DNA of 64,000 nucleotides, from NCBI RefSeq assembly GCF_963678225.1, contig NZ_OY782764.1:3353001-3417000 (forward strand). Direction: 5' to 3'. Within the stretch, counting starts at the first letter, position 1. Every line of letters begins with the position of its first letter. The translations under genes and the position numbers were made by a program. This document shows, piece by piece, positions 34,578-44,415 of the stretch. This DNA comes from an uncultured Cohaesibacter sp. Lineage in GTDB: Bacteria > Pseudomonadota > Alphaproteobacteria > Rhizobiales > Cohaesibacteraceae. Under the pieces are notes generated by a model, which saw only the letters and a program-made list of their open reading frames with translations, was not told where the DNA came from and ran no database searches.

Positions 34578-35738
34578 GTGTTTTGGAAAAACAAGAGTGA
34601 TCAATCGGTGACCGAAGACAAAATCCTTGAAATACTGAAGCAATTGAAACCGGCTCCGGATGCGCAGGATATCGTATCGGCGGGCATGGTGTCAGATATC
34701 ATCATCAAGGACGGCTCCGTGATGTTCTCCATCTCGGTGCCAGCCGAGCAGGCGGAAAGCTTTGAGCCGTTGCGTGAACGGGCCGAGGCTGTGGTCGCTT
34801 CGCTGGATGGTGTCAAGAAAGCCATGGTGGTCCTGACCGCCGAACGTGCTCCGGGGGCAGGGCAGGGGAACGCTGCGGCGGCACCCAAACGCCCAACGCC
34901 CAAGAATCCACCGCAAGGGGGGGGTAAAATCGATATCGCTGGCGTGAAGCAGATCATTGCAATCTCTTCCGCCAAGGGCGGTGTTGGCAAATCCACCACT
35001 GCGGTCAACCTCGCTTTGGCGCTACAGGCCAATGGCCTGAAGGTCGGCATTCTGGATGCCGACATTTACGGGCCGTCCATTCCGCGGCTTTTGAAAATCA
35101 CAGACAAGCCAACGGCTGTTCCAAATTCGCGTCGTATGTATCCGATCAAGGCCTACGGCTTGATGGCCATGTCTATCGGACTTCTGGTTGATCCGGATAC
35201 GCCAATGGTTTGGCGCGGGCCCATGGCCGTCTCGGCCCTTACTCAGATGATCCGCGATGTGAATTGGGACATGGAGGGAGACCTCGATGTGCTCGTTGTT
35301 GATATGCCTCCGGGAACTGGCGATATTCAGCTGACCATGGCCCAGCAGGTGCCGTTAAGCGGCTCAGTCATCGTTTCCACCCCGCAGGATCTGGCCCTCA
35401 TCGATGCCCGCAAGGGAATTGCCATGTTCCAGAAAGTGAATATTCCCATTCTCGGGATTGTAGAGAATATGAGCTATTTTGCTTGTCCGACCTGCGGTTC
35501 GCGTCATGATATTTTCGGCCATGGTGGAGCCCGATCAACTGCTGAAGAGATCGGAGTTCCGTTCCTTGGAGAGATCCCATTGCACATGGATATTCGCGAG
35601 CGTTCAGACGCTGGTGATCCGGTAATCGTCTCCGAGCCAGAAAGCGATCATACCGCGATCTATCTTTCCATTGCCAACGACATGATGAAGGGGCTGGCTG
35701 GGGCATCCAAGCCCGCACCTGCCATAGTTGTCGAATAG
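34578..35738 (+). CDS. apbC: Mrp/NBP35-family Fe-S cluster carrier ATPase (ApbC)
   Basis: 386 residues. An N-terminal MIP18/DUF59-like domain (ILEILKQLKPAPDAQDIVSAGMVSDI, about residues 15-90) is followed by a low-complexity linker rich in Ala, Gly and Pro (about 92-125) and the P-loop ATPase domain. The deviant Walker A is AISSAKGGVGKSTTAVNLA, with DADIYGPSIPRLL and VVDMPPGTGD. The cluster-binding CxxC is ACPTCGS. It carries or delivers Fe-S clusters. The start is GTG at 34578; a GTG ten codons later would also fit, and neither has a strong ribosome-binding site. Confidence 0.92.
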   Translation: MFWKNKSDQSVTEDKILEILKQLKPAPDAQDIVSAGMVSDIIIKDGSVMFSISVPAEQAESFEPLRERAEAVVASLDGVKKAMVVLTAERAPGAGQGNAAAAPKRPTPKNPPQGGGKIDIAGVKQIIAISSAKGGVGKSTTAVNLALALQANGLKVGILDADIYGPSIPRLLKITDKPTAVPNSRRMYPIKAYGLMAMSIGLLVDPDTPMVWRGPMAVSALTQMIRDVNWDMEGDLDVLVVDMPPGTGDIQLTMAQQVPLSGSVIVSTPQDLALIDARKGIAMFQKVNIPILGIVENMSYFACPTCGSRHDIFGHGGARSTAEEIGVPFLGEIPLHMDIRERSDAGDPVIVSEPESDHTAIYLSIANDMMKGLAGASKPAPAIVVE

Positions 35739-35853
35739 AAAAGCCCCGCGCATTGTTTCATAAAGAGAGATGATGCGCGGCTTCATATGTGCCTTGGTTG
35801 GAAAGTGTGAATGCGGCGCTGCGTGATGGTCTCGCTACAAGCCTCCAAAGACC

Positions 35854-36861
35854 TTATTCAAATTCTGCACGCGCAGCGACAAGGTGATCTTTCGCCTCGT
35901 CTTTTTCTTTATCCCGCCGCATGCGCGAGACCTGCCGTTCGCGTTGGATCGTATAGATGCCCGATCCTAGAATTAGAATGATGCCGAACCATGTGAGCAT
36001 GTCCGGAATGTCGCCCCAGATGAGATATCCATAAATCAGCGCAATGGGCATGGAGACATAGCGGAAGGAGGAAACAACAGATACCTCCCCATTTTGCATG
36101 GCAATCGACACATAATATTGGCCGAGTGTGAGAAAGGCCGCTGCCATGAACAAATAGAAGAGATTTTCCGGATTGGGCGGAAGCCAACCGGCGTCACCCC
36201 CGACATAAAACTGGACAAGCGCCAGAATACCGCCGCCGATGGTGGAAACAACCATGGTTGTGAAGGTTACGATCCAGAGCGAGATATGGGGCTTGATCTG
36301 GCGGGTGATGAGATCACGGGTGGCCGCAAACAGCACGGCGCCAACAGCAAAGAGCGAGAAGGCGTTAAAACTCTCAAGACCCGGGCGCACAATGGCCAGC
36401 ACGCCAACAAATCCGACCAACACCGCGAGCCAGCGCCGAATGCCGACCGTTTCACCAAGAAACAACGCAGCGGCAGCTGTTGTGGCTAGGGGGATCGCCT
36501 GCAAAACGGCATAGACATTGGCCAGAGGCATATATTTGAGTGCCACAAGGCAGCCGATTGCCGAAAATGTCTCGCACACACCGCGCAGCAGCAAAATTGG
36601 ATCAGCGAATTGATGCATATAACGCAACTGGCGCAGAAAAACGCAGAAAAGCAGCACAAGAATGGTGGCAAAAATACCTCTGAAAAAGAGCATTTGACCG
36701 GTCGTCAGACTACTGCCCACGAGCTTGTTGAAAGTGTCGTTCGTGCCGAAGCAAAAGACCGAAACCTGCATGACGAGGATGCCATAGAGGTTGCCTCTGT
36801 CATCGCGCTGGGGTGCCCCTTTGGCGCTGCTGGCAGCACCATTTTTCTGACCAATTGCCAT
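35854..36861 (-). CDS. EamA-family (DMT) transporter
   Basis: 335 residues with ten predicted membrane helices in two EamA repeats. The N-terminal repeat begins GILVMQVSVFCFGTNDTFNKLVGSSL and has FRGIFATILVLLFCVFL; the second closes with YLIWGDIPDMLTWFGIILILGSGIY. The C-terminus is a charged tail (RERQVSRMRRDKEKDEAKD). Resembles RhaT/YdcZ-type uncharacterised exporters of alphaproteobacteria. Unlike the EamA gene at 21852 it has no riboswitch-like leader. Substrate unknown. Confidence 0.85.
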   Translation of the reverse strand: MAIGQKNGAASSAKGAPQRDDRGNLYGILVMQVSVFCFGTNDTFNKLVGSSLTTGQMLFFRGIFATILVLLFCVFLRQLRYMHQFADPILLLRGVCETFSAIGCLVALKYMPLANVYAVLQAIPLATTAAAALFLGETVGIRRWLAVLVGFVGVLAIVRPGLESFNAFSLFAVGAVLFAATRDLITRQIKPHISLWIVTFTTMVVSTIGGGILALVQFYVGGDAGWLPPNPENLFYLFMAAAFLTLGQYYVSIAMQNGEVSVVSSFRYVSMPIALIYGYLIWGDIPDMLTWFGIILILGSGIYTIQRERQVSRMRRDKEKDEAKDHLVAARAEFE

Positions 36862-36921
36862 GAGTGAGACTTTCGTGATGGAAACCGACAGGATGGGCGC
36901 TGAAGTGGGCCCTCGAAGATT

Positions 36922-37950
36922 CTAGCCGCCGGTTACGGACATGTGCCTGCCAATAGAGGGGCGATTGTTAAGTCTGTCAATAACAAAATCATGGCCCTTT
37001 GGCTTTCGTTCAATGGCATGATGGATTGCGTTGATAACCCCATCATTGCTTTCAGAGGCTCGTAAGGGAGCGCGCAGGTCGGCGGCATCTTCCTGACCGA
37101 GGCACATAAAGAGAGTGCCCGTACAGGTGATCCTCACGCGGTTGCAGCTCTCACAGAAATTGTGGCTGAGGGGTGTAATAAAGCCAATGCGGCCTCCAGT
37201 CTCGCCAACCGTCACATAGCTTGCCGGTCCGCCCGTTTTGTGCGGCGAAGGCGATAGGGTCCAGCGCAGCGAAAGATCCTGTTTCACTTTGGAAAGCGGT
37301 AGATATTGGTCGGTTCTATCCTGATCGATTTCGCCCATCGGCATGGTCTCAATAAAGGTGATGTCCATGTTGCGCTCATGGCAAAAGCGGATCATGTCGT
37401 CAAATTCATCATCATTGACCCCTTTCAGGGCCACGACATTGAGCTTGATCTTGATCCTTTCAGCCAGAGCGGCATCAATGCCGTCCATGACTTGCTGAAA
37501 TCGCCCCCAGCGCGTAATGGCGCGAAAGCGGTCTTCTCTAAGACTATCGAGGGAAACATTGATCCTGCGTATGCCCGCAGCCGCCAGATCCTTGGCAAAA
37601 CGGGAAAGCTGAGAGGCGTTGGTGGTCAGGGTCAGTTCTTCAAGTGCACCAGTTTCCAGATGACGCGACAGGGACGAGACAAGCGTCATGATGCCCTTGC
37701 GCACAAGAGGTTCGCCGCCAGTGAGCCGCAGTCGCTTGACTCCATGGTCTATGAAAACGGTGCTGAGCCGATCCAGCTCTTCCAATGTCAGGATTTCAGC
37801 CTTGGGCAGAAAATGCATATTCTCGGCCATGCAATAGACGCATCGAAAATCGCAACGGTCCGTAACGGACAGGCGCAGATAGGTGATTGTCCGGCCAAAG
37901 GGGTCGATCAACGGGGCTCCTGTCTGTCCTTCAGCGTCACTAAAGCGCAT
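36922..37950 (-). CDS. moaA: GTP 3',8-cyclase (molybdopterin synthesis, MoaA)
   Basis: Radical-SAM enzyme that starts molybdopterin synthesis by converting GTP to the 3',8-cyclo intermediate. The 342 residues include the SAM-cluster motif CDFRCVYC, the C-terminal second cluster in [15 protein letters not shown] with a third Cys in MCLGQE, and the essential Gly-Gly end (SVTGG). The ATG at 37950 follows AAGGAAGAG and is preferred to a start 39 bases upstream. moaC is not adjacent. It is divergent from the DUF971 gene and lies near mobA and mobB on the same strand. Confidence 0.94.
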   Translation of the reverse strand: MRFSDAEGQTGAPLIDPFGRTITYLRLSVTDRCDFRCVYCMAENMHFLPKAEILTLEELDRLSTVFIDHGVKRLRLTGGEPLVRKGIMTLVSSLSRHLETGALEELTLTTNASQLSRFAKDLAAAGIRRINVSLDSLREDRFRAITRWGRFQQVMDGIDAALAERIKIKLNVVALKGVNDDEFDDMIRFCHERNMDITFIETMPMGEIDQDRTDQYLPLSKVKQDLSLRWTLSPSPHKTGGPASYVTVGETGGRIGFITPLSHNFCESCNRVRITCTGTLFMCLGQEDAADLRAPLRASESNDGVINAIHHAIERKPKGHDFVIDRLNNRPSIGRHMSVTGG

Positions 37951-38164
37951 TGGCTCTTCCTTGCATTTAATTATGACTTGTCTCATCATGAATTGAGAAA
38001 ACCGGATGTTGATACAACCCGCCCTTACAAGTCAATCGCAGAAACCATCAATTGCCAATCTTCTGAGCGCGTTTCACAAACAAGTGACGATGGACAGGCT
38101 CGGTCTTGCCCGGCGCTGTTTTATTGCGAATGCTCTGATTGAACGAAATAAAAGGAACGCCACC

Positions 38165-38521
38165 ATGACAAAGGCCTGGCCAACGGAAATCCGCCTGAAG
38201 AAGGACAAGAAAAGCCTGATAGTGGCGTTCGATGATGATAGTTCATACGAGTTTCCGGCTGAATTTCTGCGGGTAACATCGCCAAGCGCTGAAGTGCAGG
38301 GCCATCATCCTTCACAGAAAAAGACCATTGGCGGCAAGCGCGATGTTGAAATCATGAAGGTCGAGCCAGTTGGAAATTATGCTGTGCGGCTGTTTTTTAC
38401 CGATTTGCATGATTCGGGCTATTTCACCTGGGATTACTTCAAAAATTCAGGGGAGGCGATGGACGCGATCTGGGCCGAGTATCTGAAAGCGCTTGAAGCC
38501 CAAGGGCTTGATCGCGGCTAG
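38165..38521 (+). CDS. DUF971-domain protein
   Basis: 118 residues made almost entirely of a DUF971 domain, a zinc-associated fold also found at the N-terminus of gamma-butyrobetaine hydroxylases. Recognisable blocks are TEIRLKKDKKSLIVAFDDDSSYEFPAEFLRV, SPSAEVQGH and PVGNYAVRLFFTDLHDSGYFTWDYF. The ATG at 38165 with AAAGGAA upstream is preferred to a long N-terminal extension. DUF971 proteins often occur beside Mrp or molybdenum-cofactor genes, as here, which suggests a part in Fe-S or cofactor work; this is association only. Confidence 0.85.
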   Translation: MTKAWPTEIRLKKDKKSLIVAFDDDSSYEFPAEFLRVTSPSAEVQGHHPSQKKTIGGKRDVEIMKVEPVGNYAVRLFFTDLHDSGYFTWDYFKNSGEAMDAIWAEYLKALEAQGLDRG

Positions 38522-38573
38522 AAGGGGGCATCCATAGCCTGTTGGATTGCCGCATTATCAATAACAAGTACCC

Positions 38574-38608
38574 AAAACAAAAAGCCGGCCCCGTAAAGGA
38601 CCGGCTTT
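38574..38608 (-). terminator. Rho-independent terminator of the L,D-transpeptidase gene
   Basis: On the minus strand AAAGCCGGTCC pairs with GGGGCCGGCTTT around TTTAC, followed by TTGTTTTGG. It lies 31 bp after the stop codon at 38639. Confidence 0.8.
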
Positions 38609-38638
38609 GAAATGTCTCGAACGAAAGGCGCTTTGCCC

Positions 38639-39241
38639 TTACTTCTGGTTCGCCTGAATGACATGCACCTTGGCGCCGACTTTTACGCGCTCATAAAGAT
38701 CGATCACATCTTCGTTGGCAAGACGGATGCAGCCAGAAGAAACAGCCTGACCGATGCTCCATGGTTCGTTAGACCCGTGAATACGGTAAATCGTGGAGCC
38801 GATATACATGGCACGCGCGCCCAGAGGGTTGTTCGGGCCACCTTCCATGTGAGCAGGCAGGTTAGGAACACGCTTGCGCATAGCTGGAGGAGGGGTCCAG
38901 CCCGGCCACTCAGCCTTGCGGCTCACGCGGTGGGTGCCCGTCCACTGGAAGCCCGGACGACCGACGCCGATGCCATATTTCATGGCTTTGCCGTTGCCCA
39001 TGATATAGTAGAGGCGACGTTCTTTGGTATTGATGACAATGGTCCCCTCAGCCGATTTGGCAAATGGGCCTGAATATTTGACGGTCTTGCGCTTGATAGG
39101 AGACTTGCCGCCATGGGCATAGCCATTGACGTCTTTCCAAGTCTGCGATTCCATGTCGAAATATTTGGAAGCGTTAGCGCTTGAGACGGCTACAGCGAGG
39201 CCGAACAGAAGACTAGCACCAAGAGTGATCAGTTTTCTCAT
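38639..39241 (-). CDS. L,D-transpeptidase (YkuD/ErfK family)
   Basis: Periplasmic enzyme of 200 residues that cross-links peptidoglycan (3-3 links) or attaches lipoprotein. The signal peptide MRKLITLGASLLFGLAVAVSSANA is followed by VKYSGPFAKSAEGTIVINTKERRLYYI. The catalytic motif is HGSNEPWSIGQAVSSGCIRLAN with the nucleophile Cys and the upstream His. The size and layout match the small alphaproteobacterial YkuD proteins without a LysM domain. It is monocistronic. Confidence 0.92.
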   Translation of the reverse strand: MRKLITLGASLLFGLAVAVSSANASKYFDMESQTWKDVNGYAHGGKSPIKRKTVKYSGPFAKSAEGTIVINTKERRLYYIMGNGKAMKYGIGVGRPGFQWTGTHRVSRKAEWPGWTPPPAMRKRVPNLPAHMEGGPNNPLGARAMYIGSTIYRIHGSNEPWSIGQAVSSGCIRLANEDVIDLYERVKVGAKVHVIQANQK

Positions 39242-39609
39242 TATTTTGTCCCGAATTTAAAATGCCAAGCTTCGCGTCAACAGCCAATTAAACTGCCCCG
39301 GCTGAGCAAAGCCAAACGAAATTGTTGCCAAGAAAGGGTTACGGCTATTTTCTAAATATGAAGTGACCGCGCAAGACTTTTTGAATTTGTTGCTATCACA
39401 ATTTCGTTTATTTTTAAAAAGCACGCCAATCTTGTGGTGCTTTTGCAACAGTTCAAGAGGTCTACGGTGCTAAATGGCGCTCTTTGTTGCGATAGTCAAT
39501 TCCCTTTAGTGTATCAAATGGAGAATGGCTGTTGGATGTGTATCAGAAGTGGAGAATTGATTGATTCGTCAAGGAAAGCCCCAATTCCCGCTTGCTGTGA
39601 TCCAAGAGG
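39242..39609. other. intergenic region upstream of the L,D-transpeptidase
   Basis: About 368 bp, AT-rich, with no supported gene. It should contain the minus-strand promoter of the transpeptidase. No dyad or repeat stood out. Confidence 0.45.
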
Positions 39610-40035
39610 TTAAATCAAACCTTTAGCCTCTAGAGTAACCTTGGTTGCGTCATTCAAGTCATAACTTGATAACTCCGCGGGGGTTGCCCAGGCGATGGCT
39701 TCAAATTCTTCATTGAATGCGACTTCTCGATTGATCGCGTGGCAATCAAAGATCAGATAGATCATGTAGATCTCTTCGGTTGAGCCGTCAGGATAGGTTT
39801 TTATGCGCGTGTCATCACGGAAGGTCCACGGCTTGACGCGGTCTATTGTGAGAGCCTCGCCCAATTCTTCGCGAATTTCCCGGCGCAGGCCTTCCTCGAT
39901 TGTTTCTCCCTCTTCCAGTCCGCCACCCGAAAGCGCCCATTGGCCGGGAAAGACACCGCGATGAGATGGCATCTTGCAGAGCAAATAGGCGCCATCATTT
40001 TCGATAAGCGGGCACAGAATGGTTCTCTTGCGCAT
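39610..40035 (-). CDS. nudI: nucleoside triphosphatase NudI (Nudix hydrolase)
   Basis: 141 residues, the same length as E. coli NudI, a pyrimidine (deoxy)nucleotide-preferring Nudix pyrophosphatase. The start [20 protein letters not shown], then [13 protein letters not shown], the Nudix box (G through REIREELGE, about residues 38-60), [16 protein letters not shown] and [12 protein letters not shown] follow the enterobacterial protein closely as I recall it. The ATG at 40035 with AAAGGA upstream gives that exact length; a longer frame starts 27 bases earlier. Such closeness to an enterobacterial enzyme is unusual here and hints at horizontal transfer. Confidence 0.88.
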   Translation of the reverse strand: MRKRTILCPLIENDGAYLLCKMPSHRGVFPGQWALSGGGLEEGETIEEGLRREIREELGEALTIDRVKPWTFRDDTRIKTYPDGSTEEIYMIYLIFDCHAINREVAFNEEFEAIAWATPAELSSYDLNDATKVTLEAKGLI

Positions 40036-40071
40036 GGCGATAATCCTTTCACGAATTGTCATTGGGAAGAG

Positions 40072-40109
40072 GTAAAAGAAACGGGCCCGACCATGATAGG
40101 CCGGACCCG
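40072..40109 (-). terminator. Rho-independent terminator of the class I fumarase gene
   Basis: On the minus strand CGGGTCCGGCC pairs with GGTCGGGCCCG (two wobbles) around an 8-base loop, followed by TTTCTTTT. It lies 44 bp after the fumarase stop. Confidence 0.75.
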
Positions 40110-40152
40110 CGTGATTTAACAGTGTTAACTGACAGGTTAGCGACAGCTCTGC

Positions 40153-41766
40153 TTACAGATCTAGCTCTGCAAAGAAGTCATTGCCCTTGTCATCGACCAC
40201 GATGAAGGCCGGGAAGTCTTCCACTTCAATGCGCCAGACAGCCTCCATGCCGAGTTCAGGATACTCAATGCATTCAACTTTCTTGATGCAATCCTTGGCC
40301 AAACGGGCAGCCGGTCCGCCAATAGAACCAAGATAGAAACCACCATGTTCTTTACATGCGTTGGTGACAGCCTTGGAGCGGTTGCCTTTTGCCAGCATGA
40401 TCATTGAGCCGCCGAAGGACTGGAACTGATCAACAAAGCTGTCCATACGGCCAGCTGTGGTCGGGCCGAAGGAACCGGATGCATAGTTGGACGGGGTCTT
40501 GGCCGGGCCTGCGTAATAAACCGGATGGTTTTTCAGATATTCAGGCATCGGCTCGCCAGCTTCAAGACGTGCGCGGATCTTGGCGTGAGCAAGGTCACGG
40601 GCGACAATGAGCGGCCCACTCAGGCTGAGGCGGGTTTTTACTGGATATTTGGTCAGAACAGCCAACTGCTCTGCCATTGGCTGGTTGAGGTCCACCTTGA
40701 CGACTTCGCCGCCCAGAGCTTCCTCATCCACTTCTGGCAGATACTGTGCCGGATTGGTTTCTAGCTCTTCGATGAAGATGCCGTCTTTGGTGATCTTGCC
40801 CTTGCACTGGCGGTCAGCCGAGCAGGAAACGCCGATGGAAATCGGCAGGGATGCACCATGGCGAGGCAATCGAATGACGCGAACGTCATGGCAGAAATAT
40901 TTGCCGCCGAACTGTGCGCCGATGCCTGTGCCGCGTGCCAGCTTCAGGATTTCTTCTTCCATTTCCAGATCGCGGAAGGCGTTTGCCATCTCAGACCCTT
41001 CGGTTGGAAGTTCATCATAGTAATGAGCAGAAGCAAGCTTGGTGGTTTTAAGGTTCAGTTCTGCTGACAGTCCGCCGATGGTGATGGCCAGATGGTATGG
41101 AGGGCAGGCAGCCGTGCCGAGCGTCTTGATCTTTTCTTCAAGGAAGGCAAGCAGACGATCTTTGGTCAGAAGGGAAGGGGTGCCCTGATACAGGAAGGTC
41201 TTGTTGGCAGAGCCGCCACCTTTCGCCATGAACAGGAATTTGTAGGCGTCTTCCCCTTCAGAGAAGATGTCGATCTGTGCTGGCAAGTTGTTGGCCGTGT
41301 TCTTTTCCTCGAACATGGTCAGCGGTGCAAGCTGGCTGTAGCGCAGGTTCTTCTTGTCGTAAGCGTCGAACACGCCCTGGCTCAGTGCGCCTTCTTCATC
41401 GCCTTCCACCCAGACATTCTTGCCTTTCTTGCCGACAACGATGCCTGTACCGGTGTCCTGACACATTGGCAAAACGCCAGCGGAAGAAATGCAGGCATTC
41501 TTGAGCAGGTCAAGCGCAACGAATTTGTCATTCTGGGTTGCTTCGTCATCTTCCAGAATCTTCTGCAATTGTGCCAGGTGATCCGGGCGCAGCAGATGGG
41601 CGATATCGATGAATGCCGTTTCGCTTAGAAGGCGGATGCCTTCTTCTTGGACCACAAGAACGTCCTTGCCCTTGAAAGACTCAACCGAAACAAAGTCGGA
41701 GGTCAGTTTGCGATAAGTGGTTTCATCCTTTCCCATGGGAAAGAGCTTATATGCTTTAGTGCTCAT
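40153..41766 (-). CDS. fumA: class I fumarate hydratase, Fe-S dependent (FumA type)
   Basis: Interconverts fumarate and malate in the TCA cycle using an oxygen-sensitive [4Fe-4S] cluster. The 537 residues contain both the alpha and beta parts in one chain, as in FumA/FumB. Cluster-ligand regions are [11 protein letters not shown] near residue 120 and [14 protein letters not shown] near 300. The beta part has [23 protein letters not shown] and [16 protein letters not shown]. The second, oxygen-stable fumarase gene lies only 1 kb away on the other strand. The start ATG is at 41766. Confidence 0.93.
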   Translation of the reverse strand: MSTKAYKLFPMGKDETTYRKLTSDFVSVESFKGKDVLVVQEEGIRLLSETAFIDIAHLLRPDHLAQLQKILEDDEATQNDKFVALDLLKNACISSAGVLPMCQDTGTGIVVGKKGKNVWVEGDEEGALSQGVFDAYDKKNLRYSQLAPLTMFEEKNTANNLPAQIDIFSEGEDAYKFLFMAKGGGSANKTFLYQGTPSLLTKDRLLAFLEEKIKTLGTAACPPYHLAITIGGLSAELNLKTTKLASAHYYDELPTEGSEMANAFRDLEMEEEILKLARGTGIGAQFGGKYFCHDVRVIRLPRHGASLPISIGVSCSADRQCKGKITKDGIFIEELETNPAQYLPEVDEEALGGEVVKVDLNQPMAEQLAVLTKYPVKTRLSLSGPLIVARDLAHAKIRARLEAGEPMPEYLKNHPVYYAGPAKTPSNYASGSFGPTTAGRMDSFVDQFQSFGGSMIMLAKGNRSKAVTNACKEHGGFYLGSIGGPAARLAKDCIKKVECIEYPELGMEAVWRIEVEDFPAFIVVDDKGNDFFAELDL

Positions 41767-42124
41767 TTTCGGTCCTTGTTTGCAGTTCCGATAACGGGTG
41801 GCCCACCCGCTTCCAAAATATGGAGATCTGATTGCATCATTTGGGAGAGCTGTCTTTGATCGGTATCACCCTGATGCAAAGGAAATTCCGCAAATCAATG
41901 AGTGCAGGGCTTCAGGCAGAATTTCAAGTCCTTCTTATGGCAAATCCTGCGCCAAATTTTGTGCAGATTTTTCCACAAAAGAGGGTGCCATGGGCTGCGG
42001 CACTTTGTTTTCTTGAAATATTCGAATGTAAGAAATAAATAATATACCAGATTTTCAAGAGGCGGATCTCAAAGAGGTCCAATTCCTTTTATTCTCGTTT
42101 CCATTTTTTTAGCAAGGAAAGACA
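41767..42124. other. divergent intergenic region fumA / dsrE-like gene
   Basis: About 358 bp with no supported gene. It is AT-rich toward the right end (near 42030-42060) and should hold both divergent promoters. No clear operator was seen. Confidence 0.45.
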
Positions 42125-42499
42125 ATGGCCAAGCAAACAGATTATGTCAGTACGCTCTTTAGTAATGCAGATGACCCCAACAAAATCACAGTGGCTTATA
42201 CCATGGGCGTGCAGGCGCTCGCTCAGGGGCATAGCGCAACCATCATGCTGATGGTGGATGCCGTGCATTTGGCCAAGAAGGGGGCTCTTGAAGGTATTGA
42301 CATCGGTGCGCCGTTCCAGCCAGCCCAGCCCCTACAGGAGGCGTTTCTCAAGGAAGGTGGACAGATTCTGGTCTGCAAGGCCTGCATGGTTCACAACGGC
42401 GTAGCCGAGGATGAGATTGACGAGCGCATGCAGGTGATTACGGCAGAAGAAGTGGTTCCCATGCTGATGGGCGCAAAGGGAAGCCTGCAGCTCACCTGA
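42125..42499 (+). CDS. DsrE-family protein
   Basis: 124-residue small soluble protein with the DsrE/F fold. The first strand/loop appears as PNKITVAYTMGVQALAQGHSATIMLMVDAVHLAKKGALEGID and the conserved-Cys segment as GGQILVCKACMVHNGV. The CKAC pair could take part in persulfide relay as in DsrE/TusD relatives, but no sulfur-relay partners are adjacent, so this is only a fold-level call. It has its own promoter region and is closed by a strong terminator. GGAAAG lies before the ATG. Confidence 0.78.
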   Translation: MAKQTDYVSTLFSNADDPNKITVAYTMGVQALAQGHSATIMLMVDAVHLAKKGALEGIDIGAPFQPAQPLQEAFLKEGGQILVCKACMVHNGVAEDEIDERMQVITAEEVVPMLMGAKGSLQLT

Positions 42500-42530
42500 T
42501 GGAAACATCACAATAATTCCGACTGTTTTA

Positions 42531-42565
42531 AAAGGCCGTCTCCTGTGAGATGGCCTTTATTCTGT
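42531..42565 (+). terminator. Rho-independent terminator of the dsrE-like gene
   Basis: AAAGGCCGTCTC (42531-42542) pairs with GAGATGGCCTTT (42547-42558) with one wobble around CTGT, followed by ATTCTGTTT. Confidence 0.82.
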
Positions 42566-42744
42566 TTAGGCAGCACCGCAATTGAGAGTTCAGACACTTG
42601 ACGTCACGCATATCAACCACAAATGTATGAGTGGGACCGCACTCTTTTGACTGGACCACCTGAAGGGTCGAAAGAAAACCAACAGGCATCATTTCTTGAA
42701 GCCGTTTTACAATCATGTCCAAATCTTATGGACGGGAGAGAAAT

Positions 42745-44136
42745 ATGAGCAATGTGCGCGTGGAAACCGATTCATTTGGCCCACTCGAGGTCCCTACAGA
42801 TAAGTATTATGGAGCGCAAACCGCTCGATCTCTGATCAACTTTCCGATCGGGGAAGAAACCATGCCAGCGCCCATCGTGCGCGCACTTGGCATTATCAAA
42901 CTTTCGGCCGCTCGCGCCAATCTGGCGCTGGATAACATCGAGCCCAAAATCGGCAGCGCCATCATCAGTGCGGCTGAAGAAGTGGCCGATGGCAAGCTGA
43001 ACGATCACTTCCCTCTGTCCGTCTGGCAAACAGGCTCGGGCACCCAATCCAACATGAATGCCAATGAAGTGATCTCCAACCGCGCCATTGAAATTCTGGG
43101 TGGGGAACTGGGCTCCAAAACACCCGTTCATCCCAACGATCACTGCAACCGCAGCCAATCATCCAACGATACGTTCCCCACGGCGATGCATATTGCAACC
43201 GCTGAGGAAATCAGTAACAGCCTGATACCGGCTCTGGAAAAGCTCCATGCTGCGCTGGCCGAAAAATCTGATGCCTTCAAGGACATTATCAAAATTGGAC
43301 GGACGCATCTGCAGGACGCAACGCCCCTTACGCTCGGGCAGGAATTCTCCGGCTATTCGGCGATGGTCGAAAATGGTATTCGTCGTGTTTCCAGTGCCTT
43401 GCCAGCGCTTTACGCACTCGCTCAAGGGGGCACAGCGGTTGGCACTGGGCTGAATGCCAAAATTGGATTTGCGGAGAAATTCGCAGAAGAAGTCGCCAAT
43501 TTTACGGGGCTGCCCTTTGTTACCGCACCAAACAAGTTTGAAGCATTGGCCACCCATGACGCCATGGTGGAAGCTCACGCCATGCTGAACACGCTTGCTG
43601 CCAGCCTGTTCAAGATCGCGAGTGATATTCGCCTGCTCGGTTCTGGTCCAAGGTCAGGTCTGGGCGAGATTTCCCTGCCGGAAAATGAGCCGGGGTCATC
43701 CATCATGCCAGGCAAGGTCAACCCGACCCAATGTGAGGCCATGACCATGGTATGCACCCAGGTCATGGGCAACAACGCCGCCGTCGCAATGGCAGGATCG
43801 CAGGGGCATTTCGAGTTGAACGTGTTCAAACCGATCATCGCCTACAACACAATCCAGTCGATCCGGTTGCTTGCCGACGCGGCCCAAAGCTTCACGGACA
43901 AATGTGTGGTCGGGATTACTGCAAATGAAGACCAGATCGGCGCTTTGATGCAACGATCTCTGATGCTTGTAACCGCACTTGCCCCCCATATCGGCTATGA
44001 CAACGCCACCAAGATCGCCAAAACGGCGCATAAGAATGGCACGACCCTCAAAGAGGAAGCCGTGAATCTGGGCTTTGTTTCGGAAACCGATTATGACAAA
44101 TGGGTTCGGCCTGAAAAGATGATCGCACCTGAATAA
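42745..44136 (+). CDS. fumC: class II fumarate hydratase
   Basis: Oxygen-stable, metal-independent fumarase, homotetramer; 463 residues. The N-terminus reads [25 protein letters not shown]. The three superfamily regions are seen in [29 protein letters not shown] and the signature [16 protein letters not shown]. Catalytic His is expected in [20 protein letters not shown]. The ATG at 42745 follows GGGAGAG and replaces an upstream in-frame start. It may allow TCA-cycle flux under oxidative stress or iron limitation when the Fe-S fumarase next door fails. Confidence 0.95.
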   Translation: MSNVRVETDSFGPLEVPTDKYYGAQTARSLINFPIGEETMPAPIVRALGIIKLSAARANLALDNIEPKIGSAIISAAEEVADGKLNDHFPLSVWQTGSGTQSNMNANEVISNRAIEILGGELGSKTPVHPNDHCNRSQSSNDTFPTAMHIATAEEISNSLIPALEKLHAALAEKSDAFKDIIKIGRTHLQDATPLTLGQEFSGYSAMVENGIRRVSSALPALYALAQGGTAVGTGLNAKIGFAEKFAEEVANFTGLPFVTAPNKFEALATHDAMVEAHAMLNTLAASLFKIASDIRLLGSGPRSGLGEISLPENEPGSSIMPGKVNPTQCEAMTMVCTQVMGNNAAVAMAGSQGHFELNVFKPIIAYNTIQSIRLLADAAQSFTDKCVVGITANEDQIGALMQRSLMLVTALAPHIGYDNATKIAKTAHKNGTTLKEEAVNLGFVSETDYDKWVRPEKMIAPE

Positions 44137-44210
44137 GTGCGTGCAGAGCCATAAAGGCATGTGGAAACTCCTTCCTGTTTCCCCTGCAATATGCTGAAAA
44201 ATCAATCAAA

Positions 44211-44260
44211 CTCCCGATATTTGTGCAGTCGTTCGACAAACCGGCTGCTTTTATCGGGAG
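44211..44260. other. nested hairpin downstream of fumC
   Basis: CTCCCGATA (44211-44219) pairs perfectly with TATCGGGAG (44252-44260). Inside it GCAG (44225-44228) pairs with CTGC (44245-44248) around a third arm. It lies 75 bp after fumC and 156 bp before the GntR gene. It could end fumC transcription or be a small structured RNA; no T-run follows. Confidence 0.4.
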
Positions 44261-44415
44261 GAGTTGGTTCGGTTTGGCCTTAATTGGATATTTTATGTCA
44301 TTTTTGCTCGACCAGATTGAAACTGTCATGATAGCGTTTTGATAAGAGACCTATTCAGAACAGAAAACGGCCAATTCTTGAAAATGCGCCGTAACCTCGA
44401 TTTGGAACCAGCCAA

